Assembly: GCA_965249645.1 (NCBI GenBank)
Contig: CBDFML010000012.1
Coordinates: 558,001 to 622,000 of the forward strand
From: CAVOEB01 sp965249645
GTDB taxonomy: Bacteria > Pseudomonadota > Alphaproteobacteria > UBA828 > JAPUJA01
Length of the DNA stretch: 64,000 nucleotides
Reading direction: 5' to 3'
Shown: positions 8,982 to 18,379 of the stretch, in pieces
Numbering within the stretch: the stretch's first letter is position 1
Layout of the letters: each line of letters starts with the position of its first letter
The notes under the pieces: generated by a model
What the model saw: only the letters and a program-made list of their open reading frames with translations
Told to the model about the DNA's origin: nothing
Database searches by the model: none
Made by a program: the position numbers and the translations under genes

Positions 8982-9620
8982 ATGGGGCAATCGAATCTAA
9001 CGGTCGTGGCGCATCCGCTGGTCCAGCATAAACTGGGTCTTCTGCGGAGCAGGGAAACCCCTAATCCAGTCTTTCGAGCGTTATTGCGCGAGGTCGGGAT
9101 GCTGCTCGGCTACGAAGTCCTGAGCGACCTGCCACTCGAGAGCATCACGGTCGAAACGCCGCTCGCGACGATGCAAACGCCGACGTTTCGGGATCGCGCG
9201 CTCTGTTTGGTCTCGATTCTTCGTGCAGGAAACGACCTGCTCGACGGCTTCCTCGAACTGGTACCCGTGGCGCACGTCGCCCATGTCGGGCTCTACCGTG
9301 ATCCGGAGACCCTTGAAGCCGTCGAGTATTACTACAAAGCGCCCGACCGCCTTGGTGAGTTCGCGAACGTCGTTATTTTCGATCCGATGCTCGCGACTGG
9401 CCATTCGGTGACGGCGGCAATCGATCGCCTGAAGACGGACGGTGCGCGAAGCATCAAGTTCGTGTGCCTGGTCGCCGCCCCGGAAGGGCTCTCCCATCTC
9501 CATGCCGAACATCCGGACGTCTCGGTCGTTACCGCCGCGGTCGATGACGGCTTGAACGAGCATGGCTACATCGTGCCGGGGCTGGGCGACGCGGGAGACC
9601 GGCTCTACGGCACCCATTAA
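8982..9620 (+). CDS. upp: Uracil phosphoribosyltransferase
   Basis: Converts uracil and PRPP to UMP in pyrimidine salvage. The 212-aa protein matches Upp throughout: VSILRAGNDLLDG, the PRPP loop FDPMLATGHSVTAAI and the uracil-binding C-terminus GYIVPGLGDAGDRLYGTH. The loop reads ATGHS where ATGGS is usual, a mild change. GGGAGGG precedes the ATG. Being last in the BMP importer operon, it hints that the imported compound yields uracil or a related base. It converges with the amidohydrolase gene 15 bp downstream. Confidence 0.93.
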   Translation: MGQSNLTVVAHPLVQHKLGLLRSRETPNPVFRALLREVGMLLGYEVLSDLPLESITVETPLATMQTPTFRDRALCLVSILRAGNDLLDGFLELVPVAHVAHVGLYRDPETLEAVEYYYKAPDRLGEFANVVIFDPMLATGHSVTAAIDRLKTDGARSIKFVCLVAAPEGLSHLHAEHPDVSVVTAAVDDGLNEHGYIVPGLGDAGDRLYGTH

Positions 9621-9634
9621 GTCCGGCCTGGCGT

Positions 9635-10894
9635 TCAGGCGGCGGCCCAGTAAGAGCCCTCGAGTCCGCCGACGCAGCGTCCCGCCTTGATGTGGGTTCG
9701 CCGACCGGGAAGGTTGCGGAAGATATCGACCAGCGCGGCGGCCTCGAACACGACAAGGTCCGCGGGCGCGCCGACGGTGACGCCATCCGTCGAGGCGCCG
9801 ACCGTGCGTGCCGCCCGGGTCGTAACCATTTCGAAGCTCTCGCGAACCTCTTCATCGGTGCGCATGGCGCCACTCAGGACCGCGATGTAACCCAGCTCGA
9901 CAGGGTCCATCCGGGTGAAGCGATACCAGATGTCGTACATGTTGTCGGCGGCCGCGCAGACGTTGACGCCGGCGTCGAGCAGTTCCTTGATGCGCGACGT
10001 GCCGCGACTGACCGGTGTGCGCCCCGGTCCACCTAGCATTTCGAGATTGGCCGTCGGTGCGACGATGATACTCATCTCGGCGGCCACGACCTTGTCGATC
10101 ACGCGGTACGCCTCGTCGTCGGGGTAGACCGCGAGCGCGTTGCAGTGGCTCGCCGTCACCTGGCCCTGCATGCCGCGAGCGACGGTGGACTCAGCCAGCA
10201 TTTCCAGGGTCTTGAGTTCGGGCACGTCGAAATAATCGCAATGGATCTCAGCCGGCACCTCGAATTCCTCGGCGAGGGAAAGGATGGTGTCGATATGGGT
10301 TTGCTGGTCCTCGACCGTTTGCTCGAACTCGGGCAGGCCGCCGATCGCTTGCGCGCCCATGGATAGCGCTTCGCGTAACAGAGCGGGCGCCTCCGGGTCG
10401 GTCACGATGCCTTCCTGGGGGAAGGCGAGGGGAATGACGTCGATGGCCCCGGCGAAGCGCTCGCGGGCGCGCATGACACCCTCGAAGGAGACCAGTTTCG
10501 TTGCGAAATCCACGTCGATCTGGGCCTGGAGGCAGCCGATGCCGTGGCCGACCGCAAGCCGCAGGGCGCGGCAGGCACGGTCCTCCACGTCCGCCACGGT
10601 AAACTGCTTCTTGACGTCGCGCGCGCGCGCGAAGGCGTCCTGGGAACGCACGGCGCCGTACAGGTCGCGGCTCAGCACCTTGTCGAGATGAAAGTGAGGT
10701 TCGACGAACGAGCGGGTGACGAGACCACCCCGGGCGTCAAGCCGCTCACGGGCTTGGCCGAAAAGCGAGGGTTCGATCGCGGCGATCCGCCCGTCCCGAA
10801 TTCCGATATCGGCAGTCGCCTCGTCGTCGAGACGGCGCGCGCCAAGGATCAGGAGATCCCAGGTGTCGCCGGAATTGTCCGCGCTTGATACCAT
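9635..10894 (-). CDS. Cytosine deaminase-like amidohydrolase
   Basis: Metal-dependent amidohydrolase of the cytosine/creatinine/isoguanine deaminase group. The metal-site motifs are EPHFHLDK, AEIHCDYFD, ASHCNALA and AADNMYDIWYR, in the expected order. I use the ATG at 10894, giving 419 aa: GGGGAGA lies upstream of it, and an earlier in-frame ATG at 10939 falls inside the shared operator. Divergent from iclR. Candidate reactions are cytosine to uracil (the upp gene is adjacent) or creatinine to N-methylhydantoin (hyuAB share the operator). The sequence alone does not decide. Confidence 0.85.
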   Translation of the reverse strand: MVSSADNSGDTWDLLILGARRLDDEATADIGIRDGRIAAIEPSLFGQARERLDARGGLVTRSFVEPHFHLDKVLSRDLYGAVRSQDAFARARDVKKQFTVADVEDRACRALRLAVGHGIGCLQAQIDVDFATKLVSFEGVMRARERFAGAIDVIPLAFPQEGIVTDPEAPALLREALSMGAQAIGGLPEFEQTVEDQQTHIDTILSLAEEFEVPAEIHCDYFDVPELKTLEMLAESTVARGMQGQVTASHCNALAVYPDDEAYRVIDKVVAAEMSIIVAPTANLEMLGGPGRTPVSRGTSRIKELLDAGVNVCAAADNMYDIWYRFTRMDPVELGYIAVLSGAMRTDEEVRESFEMVTTRAARTVGASTDGVTVGAPADLVVFEAAALVDIFRNLPGRRTHIKAGRCVGGLEGSYWAAA

Positions 10895-10931
10895 TGTCAA
10901 TCTCCCCGGGTCGGGCGGCCCATGCCGCGTT

Positions 10932-10957
10932 GTATCCATTTAACGGATGTGGTATCC
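10932..10957 (-). promoter_or_regulatory. 26-bp three-half-site operator, copy 2
   Basis: Read on the minus strand it is GGATACCACATCC, 7 nt, then GGATAC, the same architecture as at 4214 and 20468. It lies in the divergent gap between the amidohydrolase gene and iclR, so it could control both, including autoregulation of iclR. Confidence 0.7.
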
Positions 10958-10962
10958 AAAGA

Positions 10963-10994
10963 TTGAGCTTAAGGATTTTTCGGGCTAAAGTCAA
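10963..10994. promoter_or_regulatory. Overlapping divergent promoters for iclR and the amidohydrolase
   Basis: Plus strand (iclR): TTGAGC at 10963-10968 and TAAAGT at 10986-10991, 17 nt apart. Minus strand (amidohydrolase): TTGACT at 10994-10989, 17 nt, then a poor -10, TAAGCT at 10971-10966. Both -10 boxes are imperfect. The face-to-face arrangement beside the operator is typical of an autoregulated divergent unit. Confidence 0.4.
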
Positions 10995-11029
10995 CGTTTC
11001 CGCGCCATACAGCCGATGAGAGGGACGCC

Positions 11030-11851
11030 GTGTCGAAACCAAAAGGCAAGTCGCAGACCCAGGACGAGGCGCCGCCGGCAGCGCTCAAGGGCGTGCGCCG
11101 GGCGCTCGCGGTGCTCGAACATATTGCCGTGCATCCGGGCCGCGCAACCGACATCGCAGCGGATCTCGGCTTGTCGTGGGCGACGCTTCACCGCACGCTC
11201 AGCGAGCTCGAGCAAGGCGGCTTCCTGCAACGCGCCCCGGATTCGAACCGCTACGGGATCGGTCCGCGCCTGTGGCTGATCGGCACCGCCTATCTCGCCG
11301 GGCATCCGGTGCTCGAGGCCGCGCGGCCCTACCTCGAGACCGCAGCGGGTCACGACGACATCGTCGTGCAGCTCGTCGAGCGGGCCGACCGCTACGCCGT
11401 CACGCTCTATTCTCACCAGACCTCCGACGAGACCATTACCAAGGCGGATTACGGCCATCATTTTCCGTTGCATTGCGGTGCCAAGAGCCAGGCGCTTTTG
11501 GCCTATGCGCCCGCCGCCTTCATCGACGCCTTTCTCGACGGTCCGCTCGAAATGATGACCCCGCAGACCGTGACCGATCCGAAAACGCTGCGCGAACGGC
11601 TCGATCAGGTTCGCGCCAACGGCTACGCGCAGACCGAGGGGGACGTCCAGATCTTTACGGGATCAATCGCGGCCCCGGTCTGGGATCGGGACGGCCAGGC
11701 GGTGGCCGTGGTCTCGTTTATCGGCCGCAAGTCGGTGTTCCGCGACGAAGCACGGGCCGAGCTGCTGCTCGAATCGCTGCTCACCACGGCTCAGTCGATC
11801 TCGATTGGCCTGGGTTGGCGGCCGAGCGACGGCCGGGCCGACTCCGGTTAG
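11030..11851 (+). CDS. IclR-family transcriptional regulator
   Basis: DNA-binding regulator with an N-terminal winged helix (residues about 15-80: LKGVRRALAVLEHIAVHPG, then ATDIAADLGLSWATLHRTLSELEQGGFL) and a C-terminal effector domain (LHCGAKSQALLAYAP, PVWDRDGQAVAVVSFIG). IclR proteins usually bind a small catabolic effector and often repress their own divergent promoter. The start is a GTG with GAGGG upstream. At 273 aa it is of normal length. The 26-bp element near its promoter and before two other operons makes it the likely regulator of the 4-20 kb genes. Its stop overlaps the convergent creatininase-family gene by 4 bp. Confidence 0.93.
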   Translation: MSKPKGKSQTQDEAPPAALKGVRRALAVLEHIAVHPGRATDIAADLGLSWATLHRTLSELEQGGFLQRAPDSNRYGIGPRLWLIGTAYLAGHPVLEAARPYLETAAGHDDIVVQLVERADRYAVTLYSHQTSDETITKADYGHHFPLHCGAKSQALLAYAPAAFIDAFLDGPLEMMTPQTVTDPKTLRERLDQVRANGYAQTEGDVQIFTGSIAAPVWDRDGQAVAVVSFIGRKSVFRDEARAELLLESLLTTAQSISIGLGWRPSDGRADSG

Positions 11852-12627
11852 TGGCGTTCCTCGTAGGACGGCTCAAGGTTCTCCATCATCTCGACCAGCG
11901 CATCGACGGTCGCGTCGATGAAGGCCGCGCCCGCCGCCGCGTTCGCCGTGGTCGGATCGCCGAAGATGGAGGGATGGCCCGTTTCGGGCCGGGGCCGGCG
12001 GCCGTAGGTCCGCACGGGTGCCATCGGCGCAACCAGATCCCAGCCGACGAGCGGCGCTTTCACGTCCTTGAGGCGATCGAGCTTGACCAGATCCGGTCGG
12101 GTTGCGAGCTGGAAGGAAGTTTCGAATTCGCCGCCGTGGCCCATGCCGCCGACTGCCGAGTTGCGCAGGCCGTGCACGATAGCCGCGCCCGGCTCCCAAT
12201 AGCTAACCGCTGTGACCTTGAAGTCGAATTCGGCGTCGAGATCGTCGACCAGCCGACGCGCGACCGCGTCGTTCGAAGTGCCGTTGGGCCGATTGCCGTT
12301 GAGCAGGAGTAGGTGCCCGAAACCCATCCGTACCAGCGCAGTGCCGACTTCGTAGACGAGCTGTTGGTAGGTCGGAATCGACAGTGAGATGGTGCCGGGA
12401 AACGCCTCGAAGGTTTTGGAAATCGCATAGGCCAGCGGCGGTGCGACCACCGCGCCGATCCGCTCGGCAAGACGCAGCGCGATATGTTCGGCTTGATGGG
12501 TATCGGTGTCGATGGGCATGTGCGGGCCGTGGGATTCCGTGGCGCCCGTGGGCAGAATGACGAGGCGGTCGGCGTCGATGGCGGCCTTCACCTCGTCCTG
12601 GGTCATTTGGGAGAGACGCACGTCCAT
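11848..12627 (-). CDS. Creatininase-family amidohydrolase
   Basis: Metal-dependent hydrolase of the creatininase (creatinine amidohydrolase) superfamily, which opens cyclic amides and formamides. Metal-binding motifs are visible: LPTGATESHGPHMPIDTDT with the Glu-His-Asp set, LLLNGNRPNG, and MGHGGEFETS near residue 160. In NGNRPNG an Arg-Pro replaces the usual GGH-type context, which argues against simply calling it creatininase. Last gene of the hyuA-hyuB-xdhA-xdhB operon (21 bp after xdhB), so it probably acts on the ring-opened or neighbouring intermediate of that pathway. Confidence 0.85.
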   Translation of the reverse strand: MDVRLSQMTQDEVKAAIDADRLVILPTGATESHGPHMPIDTDTHQAEHIALRLAERIGAVVAPPLAYAISKTFEAFPGTISLSIPTYQQLVYEVGTALVRMGFGHLLLLNGNRPNGTSNDAVARRLVDDLDAEFDFKVTAVSYWEPGAAIVHGLRNSAVGGMGHGGEFETSFQLATRPDLVKLDRLKDVKAPLVGWDLVAPMAPVRTYGRRPRPETGHPSIFGDPTTANAAAGAAFIDATVDALVEMMENLEPSYEERH

Positions 12628-12648
12628 GGCTCCGTCTTTCCTTGCTCA

Positions 12649-15000
12649 CTATTCCGCCGCGTTTAACGCGTCGTCAGTGCGGCCGCATCGCGCTCGCAAC
12701 TCGTCGATCGCGCACAACACCCGTTCGGGCGTGGCGGGGCAATCGAGTTCGGGCAACGCTTCGTAATCGCACACGCTCGCAACCGCGTCGGTAATCGCAC
12801 AGAACGCCGAGACGGCGAGAGTGAGCGGCGGCTCGCCTACGGCTTTGGAGTGGAACACCGTTTCTTCGCGATTACGCCCCGATTCGAGCAACCGGATCCG
12901 GAAATCCTCGGGCCGGTCGCAACAGGTCGGAATCTTGTAGGTCGACGGCGCGTGGGTCGTCAGGCGGCCCGCCTCGTCCCAACAAATCTCTTCGCTGGTG
13001 ACCATGCCAACGCCCTGGATGAAGCCGCCCTCGACCTGGCCGAGATCGAGCGCCGGGTTGAGCGACGCGCCGACGTCGTGAAGGATGTCGACCCGCGTGA
13101 GCCGGGTCTCGCCCGTCAGCGTATCGATAAGCACCTCGGTGGCGGCGGCGCCATAGGCGCAATAGAGAAACGGCCGGCCCTTGAATTTGGTCACGTCCCA
13201 ATGGACTTTGGGTGTCTTGTAGTGGCCGGTCGCGGACAGGGAGACGCGCTCAAGATAAGCAAGCTCGGCGAGCTCGCCGAAAGTCATTTCGTCGTTGCCG
13301 ATACGCACCCGGTTGGGCAGGAAAGCGACCTGGTCGCGGGGCACCTTGAAATGTTCGGCGGCGAAACCGCCGAGCCGTTCCTTCAGCGTCCGGGCCGCAG
13401 CCTGGGCCGCCTTGCCGTTGAGGTCCGCGCCCGACGAGGCAGCCGTCGCGATGGTGTTGGGCACCTTGCCCGTGGTCGTGGCCGAGCTCTTGATGCGGTC
13501 GAGGTCGATCTGCAGTTCCTCGGCGACCACTTGGGCCACTTTCATGAACAGGCCCTGGCCCATCTCCGTGCCGCCGTGATTGAGGTGAACGCTGCCGTCC
13601 TGGTAAATATGCAGCAGCGCACCCGCCTGGTTGCAAAAGGTGGTGGAGAAACCGACGCCATATTTTAGGGGCACGAGGGCGAAGCCCTTCTTGAGCCAGC
13701 GGTTCTCGGCGTTGAAGGCGCGCGCCGCGGCGCGTCGGGCGTCATAGTCCGCGCTGGCTTCCAGATTGTCGACGACTTCGTGGACGATGTTGTCCTCGAC
13801 GGTCATGTCGTAGTGGGTGACGTTGCGCTCGGTGGTACCGTAGAAATTCCGCCGGCGCACCTCAAGGGGATCGGCGTCCAATTCGACCGCGATTGCGTCG
13901 ATCACTCGCTCGGTGGCGAGCATCGCCTGGGGCGTGCCGAACCCGCGAAACGCGCAGGCCGAGACGACATGCATCTTGCAGACATAAGCGTGGACCGTCA
14001 GGTTTTCGATGAAGTACGCGCTGTCGCAGCTCATTACCGCGCGTTCCATGATCGACTTGGACTGGTCGCGCGACATGCCGCTGTGGGAGGCGAAGGTGAA
14101 GTCGAGGCCGCTGATCAGGCCGTCGTCGTCGAACCCGACGTCGTAGTCGATGACGAAGGGGTTGCGCTTGCCCGTCATGATCATGTCGTCGTCCCGGTCG
14201 AGCCGGACCTTGGCGGGCCGTCTGGTCTTGTGGCTGACCAGGGCGGCCACGGCGGCAAAGTGGGTCGCCTGGGTCTCTTTTCCGCCGAATCCGCCGCCGA
14301 GACGCCGAACCTCGACGGTGAAGCAGTTCGCGGGTTTACCCAAGATGCGCGCGAGGGTGTGCTGCACCGCGGACGGGTCCTGGGTCGAGCATTTGATCAG
14401 CAGGTCGCCATCTTCCTGGGGGACCGAGAGGGAAACCTGGCCTTCGAGGTAAAAATGTTCCTGGCCGCCCGTGGTTATCCGGCCCTGTAGGCGGCGAGGG
14501 GCGGACTTGAGCGCCGCCGTCGAATCGCCCCGGGCGCCGACGAAGGGGTCGGCGACGAATGCTCCTGCCTTGATCGCGTCTTCAGTCGTCAGGATCGGCG
14601 CAAGGTCCTCGTACTCGATCTCCGCCAGCCCCGCTGCCTCGCGCGCCTGGTCGATTGTCTGGGCTGCGACTGCAAATACCGCTTGGCCGTAGCATTCCAC
14701 GAGATCGTCGGCGAAGACCGGATCGTCGTTGGTCAGTTCGACACTGAAATCGTTCTCGCCCGGCACTTCCGCGGCCGAAATGACGGCGACGACGCCTGGT
14801 GCCGCCGCGACCGCAGAAAGATCGCGACGGACAATCCGTGCGTGGATCCACGGGCTCAGCGCCACATAGACTTGCAAGGTGCCCGGCGGCTCGGGCAGGT
14901 CGTCGACATAGAGTGCTTCGCCGGTGACGTGTTTTTCGGCGCTGTCGTGGACACGCGGCTGATGAACGCCGCCCACAATCCGCTCGTCGGATTCAGCCAT
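12649..15000 (-). CDS. xdhB: Xanthine dehydrogenase-type molybdopterin subunit
   Basis: Large subunit carrying the molybdenum cofactor, where the heterocycle is hydroxylated. Diagnostic motifs are GGQEHFYLEGQ (Glu that positions purines in XDH), RLGGGFGGKE, CAFRGFGTPQ (substrate Arg) and the C-terminal catalytic VGEPPLTLA. Retention of both purine-contact residues supports a true xanthine/hypoxanthine-type enzyme. The ATG at 15000 is chosen because AAGGGAG sits 9 nt upstream; 783 aa. It overlaps the end of xdhA by 8 bp. XdhC at 2.2 kb is the likely maturation factor. Confidence 0.93.
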   Translation of the reverse strand: MAESDERIVGGVHQPRVHDSAEKHVTGEALYVDDLPEPPGTLQVYVALSPWIHARIVRRDLSAVAAAPGVVAVISAAEVPGENDFSVELTNDDPVFADDLVECYGQAVFAVAAQTIDQAREAAGLAEIEYEDLAPILTTEDAIKAGAFVADPFVGARGDSTAALKSAPRRLQGRITTGGQEHFYLEGQVSLSVPQEDGDLLIKCSTQDPSAVQHTLARILGKPANCFTVEVRRLGGGFGGKETQATHFAAVAALVSHKTRRPAKVRLDRDDDMIMTGKRNPFVIDYDVGFDDDGLISGLDFTFASHSGMSRDQSKSIMERAVMSCDSAYFIENLTVHAYVCKMHVVSACAFRGFGTPQAMLATERVIDAIAVELDADPLEVRRRNFYGTTERNVTHYDMTVEDNIVHEVVDNLEASADYDARRAAARAFNAENRWLKKGFALVPLKYGVGFSTTFCNQAGALLHIYQDGSVHLNHGGTEMGQGLFMKVAQVVAEELQIDLDRIKSSATTTGKVPNTIATAASSGADLNGKAAQAAARTLKERLGGFAAEHFKVPRDQVAFLPNRVRIGNDEMTFGELAELAYLERVSLSATGHYKTPKVHWDVTKFKGRPFLYCAYGAAATEVLIDTLTGETRLTRVDILHDVGASLNPALDLGQVEGGFIQGVGMVTSEEICWDEAGRLTTHAPSTYKIPTCCDRPEDFRIRLLESGRNREETVFHSKAVGEPPLTLAVSAFCAITDAVASVCDYEALPELDCPATPERVLCAIDELRARCGRTDDALNAAE

Positions 15001-16456
15001 GAGCCGCACTCCCTTGCCCGGCCAGGCGCAGGCCGTCTGCCTCGCCGGAGGCTTCGAGATAGAACTTGAACAGCAGGTTTCGCACTACAGTGAGGCGGTA
15101 ATCGGCGCTCGCCCGCATATCGGATATGGGCGCGTAGTCCTCGCCCAAAGCAGCCATGGCGTCCATCACCGTGCTCCGAGTGAAGGCCCGGCCGCGTAAA
15201 GCGGCCTCCGCGTGGCTCGCACGACGCGGCGTGGTCGCCATGCCACCGTAGCAGATCCGAATGTCGGCCACCGCTCCGCTGTCGCGGCGCAACGCGTAGG
15301 CGCCGCACACCGCCGAGATGTCCTGGTCGAATCGCTTTGAAAGCTTGTAGGCGCGGAACTCGATCGCCGGATCGGCGACGGGCAGGCGAATTCGTTCGAC
15401 GAACTCGCCGGAGGCGAGGTCCTGCTTGCCGTAATCGATGAAATAATCTTCGAGGGGCATGGTCCGGCACACCTCACCCTTGCGCAGCACGAGCTGGGCC
15501 CCGGCGGCGATCAGTGCGGGCGGCGCATCGCCGATGGGTGAGCCGTTGGCCACATTGCCGCCGATGGTCCCCAGGTTGCGGATCTGCACCGAGCCCAGGC
15601 GGCGCAGCAGTTCGCCAAAATCCGGGTAGTGCTCGCCAATCAGGTCCATCGCGTCGCTGTAGGTCACTGCAGCGCCGATCTCGATCATGCCGTCGACGAT
15701 CTCGAGGCAGCGCAGCTCGGCGACATTGCCGACATAAACCAGCGGATCGAGCCGGCGGTGCTGTTTGGTGACCCACAGGCCGACATCGGTGCCCCCGGCG
15801 AGCAGGCAAGCGTCGGGGTGGTCGACCAGGATGGTTGCCAGTTCTTCGGCGCTGGTCGGCGCAAAATAGCGAGTGCCGTGGCTTTCCATGGCGAGGCCAT
15901 CGCCCCCGGCAATCTCGGCTAGCCCGCCGAGGACCGCATCGCTCTCCGCGACGGGCGTTTCGAAAGCGGTGTCGCCCATGCGGCGCGCGGCCTCGATAAT
16001 AGGGCCGTAGCCGGTGCAGCGGCAGAGATTGCCTGCAAGCGAATCATCGATGTGCTGGCGCTCGGGCGTGTCGCCGTTGCGGTACATGGCGTAGAGCGAC
16101 ATGACGAAACCCGGGGTGCAGAAGCCACATTGCGAGGCGTTGGCCTCGACCATGGCGGCTTGCGCGGGATGGAGTTGTCCGCTGGGCGCGGACAGGTCCT
16201 CGACGGTGAGGAGCTGCTTGCCGTCGAGGGTGGGCACGAACTCGATGCAAGAATTAACCGCTTGGCAGTTTACGTCGTCGCCGTCGCGCTCGACGAGGAC
16301 CACGGTGCACGCGCCGCAATCGCCCTCGGCGCAGCCTTCCTTGGTGCCGCAGCGCCCCTCGTGCTCGCGCAGGTAGTTCAGCACCGTCAGCGTCGGGTCG
16401 ACATCGCGCAACTCGCGCGCATCACTGCCCAACAGGAATCGGACGGTGTCGCGCAT
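14993..16456 (-). CDS. xdhA: Xanthine dehydrogenase FeS/FAD subunit
   Basis: Small subunit that passes electrons from the molybdenum site through two [2Fe-2S] clusters to FAD and NAD. The plant-type cluster is bound by C42, C47, C50 and a later Cys; the second cluster by C110, C113, C145 and C147 (QCGFCTPGF, NLCRCTGY). The FAD domain starts near residue 190, with LLAGGTDVGLW and IGGNVANGSPIGD, followed by the CO-dehydrogenase-type C-terminal domain. 487 aa, matching bacterial two-subunit XDH. It starts 6 bp after hyuB. Confidence 0.94.
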   Translation of the reverse strand: MRDTVRFLLGSDARELRDVDPTLTVLNYLREHEGRCGTKEGCAEGDCGACTVVLVERDGDDVNCQAVNSCIEFVPTLDGKQLLTVEDLSAPSGQLHPAQAAMVEANASQCGFCTPGFVMSLYAMYRNGDTPERQHIDDSLAGNLCRCTGYGPIIEAARRMGDTAFETPVAESDAVLGGLAEIAGGDGLAMESHGTRYFAPTSAEELATILVDHPDACLLAGGTDVGLWVTKQHRRLDPLVYVGNVAELRCLEIVDGMIEIGAAVTYSDAMDLIGEHYPDFGELLRRLGSVQIRNLGTIGGNVANGSPIGDAPPALIAAGAQLVLRKGEVCRTMPLEDYFIDYGKQDLASGEFVERIRLPVADPAIEFRAYKLSKRFDQDISAVCGAYALRRDSGAVADIRICYGGMATTPRRASHAEAALRGRAFTRSTVMDAMAALGEDYAPISDMRASADYRLTVVRNLLFKFYLEASGEADGLRLAGQGSAAHG

Positions 16457-16462
16457 GAGCCC

Positions 16463-18379
16463 TTATTCCGCGGCTTCCCGGCTGGCCGCCGGCGGCGTCG
16501 CCAGCCAGCCTTCGTCGGGATCCGTCCAGCCGTCGGGCCAGTGAACCTCGCCGGCCGCCTTCTTGGCCTCGAAATAGCCGCCGCGGTCGAACATGGCGAG
16601 CGGCGCGCGGCCCTGGCGCATTTCGACGCGCAAGGCCGTCGTTGCGGCTTCGTCGACTTGCCAGCTTGCGCCTTCGCGGCGCAGCGCGACGCCATAGTCG
16701 TTGCGCGCGGCATCCTCGGAGACGACGCCGCACCGGACGTCGTAACAGACGCGTTCGGGTTCGCGATCGAGTGGATCGCCCCAGCCGCCTCCCCCCGTGG
16801 TGACGATGCGCACGACCGAGCTGGCCTCGACGTCGACATTGTCGACCATGCCCGGCACATCGCGCCCCGTCGCGTCGGGGTCGGTGACCGAGACCGCGTA
16901 GGTGCTGCCGGGCTTGCCGCCGTTCACGCCGTAGGTGTTCAACATCGCCCGGTCGGCGTTGGAGAGCAGCTTGGAGCCCTGGAGCACCCGGATCCGCTTG
17001 TCGTAGCCGAGCCCGCCGCGCCGATAGCCCGCGCCACCGGAATCCTCGCGCAGGCCGAGCTGTTCAATCCGGATGGGATAGCGCGTTTCGGAGAACTCGG
17101 CGGGCAGGTTGCGCGAGTTGGGCACGATATGGACCACATCGCTGCCGTCGGCCCAGGGCCGGCCGGGACCGCCGCCGCCCAGCACCTCGCGGAACAGGTA
17201 GAAATCCTCGTTCGTCTTGCCGCCGTGCAGGCCCCAGATGCGGATTGTCTCATGATCCGCAGGCATCCGGCCTTCCGTTGCCTTGGACAAGCAGGCCGCG
17301 AACACGCCGAGCGCGCGCAACAGGATGAAGAAGCGCAGGCCCGTGGGCTTGCCGAAGGTCGGCGTCACCAGGGTTCCCTTGTCGGGGAAGACGACGTCGA
17401 TAACGTCGAGTACGCCCTCGTTCATGTCGATCTCGGCGGCGCGCTCGGGCGAGTCCGCCAGCGAGCGCAGCACCGGCGCCATCCATTTGCGTACGAAGCG
17501 GCCCTCGCAATAGTCGATCGGCCAGTTGATCGGCCCCTTCGCTTCCGGGTCGGTGCCCGTGAAGTCGAGGGTGATCTTCTCAGCAGTCTTGGTCATGGTG
17601 ACGCGAAACGCATGAAGGTGCGGCTCGTCGACGCCGTCGTTCTCGATGTAGTCCTCCCACGCATAGACGCCGTCCTTGATCTTGGGCAGCAGTTCGCGGC
17701 GCAGGGTCTCGGCACAGTTCTCGATAATCGCGTCGAACGCGGCCTCGAGCGTCGCGATGCCGTAGCGCGCGGCCATGGCGACGACTCGCTCGGAGCCCAG
17801 CCGGGCGGCGCCGATTTCGGCGTCGATATCGCCCTGCAAATGGTCCAAGAGGCGCGAGTTGCGCCCGATGATCTTGTAGGCGGCCTCGTTGAGCACGCCC
17901 TTGTCGTAGAGCTTGATGGGCGGGATCACGAGCCCTTCCGACCACATATCGGTCGCCTGCACCGGCAGGCTGCCCGGCACCATGCCGCCGACATCGTCGT
18001 GATGGCCAAACACCTGGCTGAAGCCGACCAGTTTGCCATCGTAGAAGATCGGGATCGTGGTGCAGAGATCGGGCACATGGCCGATGCCGCCGGCGCTGTT
18101 GTAGGGGTCGTTCCAGAAGAACACGTCGCCGGGATGAATGTCGTCCTCGCCGAAATACTCGAACACCGGCTCGACGAGCGCGGAATAGGAGCGCCCGGTG
18201 AGCTTGCGCCCCCTGGCGTCGAACAGGGCGACCCGGTAGTCGTGCTGGTCGCGGATCATCGGCGAGCGCGAGGTGCGCTCGACCGCCGCCTCGATCTCGA
18301 GTTCGGCGGAGCGGATGGTCCCCGTGATGACCTCAAGCTCGATCGGCCCGAGGACCGGTTTGCTGGGTGCGCCCGTCAT
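16463..18379 (-). CDS. hyuB: Hydantoinase B / oxoprolinase-family subunit
   Basis: Beta subunit of an ATP-dependent cyclic-amide hydrolase (N-methylhydantoinase, 5-oxoprolinase or acetophenone-carboxylase family). It shows the family N-terminus GPIELEVITGTIRSAELEIE, IRDQHDYRVALFDARG, HPGDVFFWNDPYNSAGGIGHVPD and the C-terminal GGAGYRRGGLGYDKRIRV and TTGGGGWGDPL. The start at 18379 has GGAGAAG upstream and forms an ATGA overlap with the hyuA stop, so the two subunits are coupled. 638 aa. Confidence 0.92.
   Translation of the reverse strand: MTGAPSKPVLGPIELEVITGTIRSAELEIEAAVERTSRSPMIRDQHDYRVALFDARGRKLTGRSYSALVEPVFEYFGEDDIHPGDVFFWNDPYNSAGGIGHVPDLCTTIPIFYDGKLVGFSQVFGHHDDVGGMVPGSLPVQATDMWSEGLVIPPIKLYDKGVLNEAAYKIIGRNSRLLDHLQGDIDAEIGAARLGSERVVAMAARYGIATLEAAFDAIIENCAETLRRELLPKIKDGVYAWEDYIENDGVDEPHLHAFRVTMTKTAEKITLDFTGTDPEAKGPINWPIDYCEGRFVRKWMAPVLRSLADSPERAAEIDMNEGVLDVIDVVFPDKGTLVTPTFGKPTGLRFFILLRALGVFAACLSKATEGRMPADHETIRIWGLHGGKTNEDFYLFREVLGGGGPGRPWADGSDVVHIVPNSRNLPAEFSETRYPIRIEQLGLREDSGGAGYRRGGLGYDKRIRVLQGSKLLSNADRAMLNTYGVNGGKPGSTYAVSVTDPDATGRDVPGMVDNVDVEASSVVRIVTTGGGGWGDPLDREPERVCYDVRCGVVSEDAARNDYGVALRREGASWQVDEAATTALRVEMRQGRAPLAMFDRGGYFEAKKAAGEVHWPDGWTDPDEGWLATPPAASREAAE

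Noticed and set aside
10895..10939. Upstream in-frame ATG at 10939 for the codA-like gene
   Set aside because: It lies within the shared operator and downstream-of-promoter region, the added residues lack family similarity, and a better ribosome site serves the ATG at 10894.
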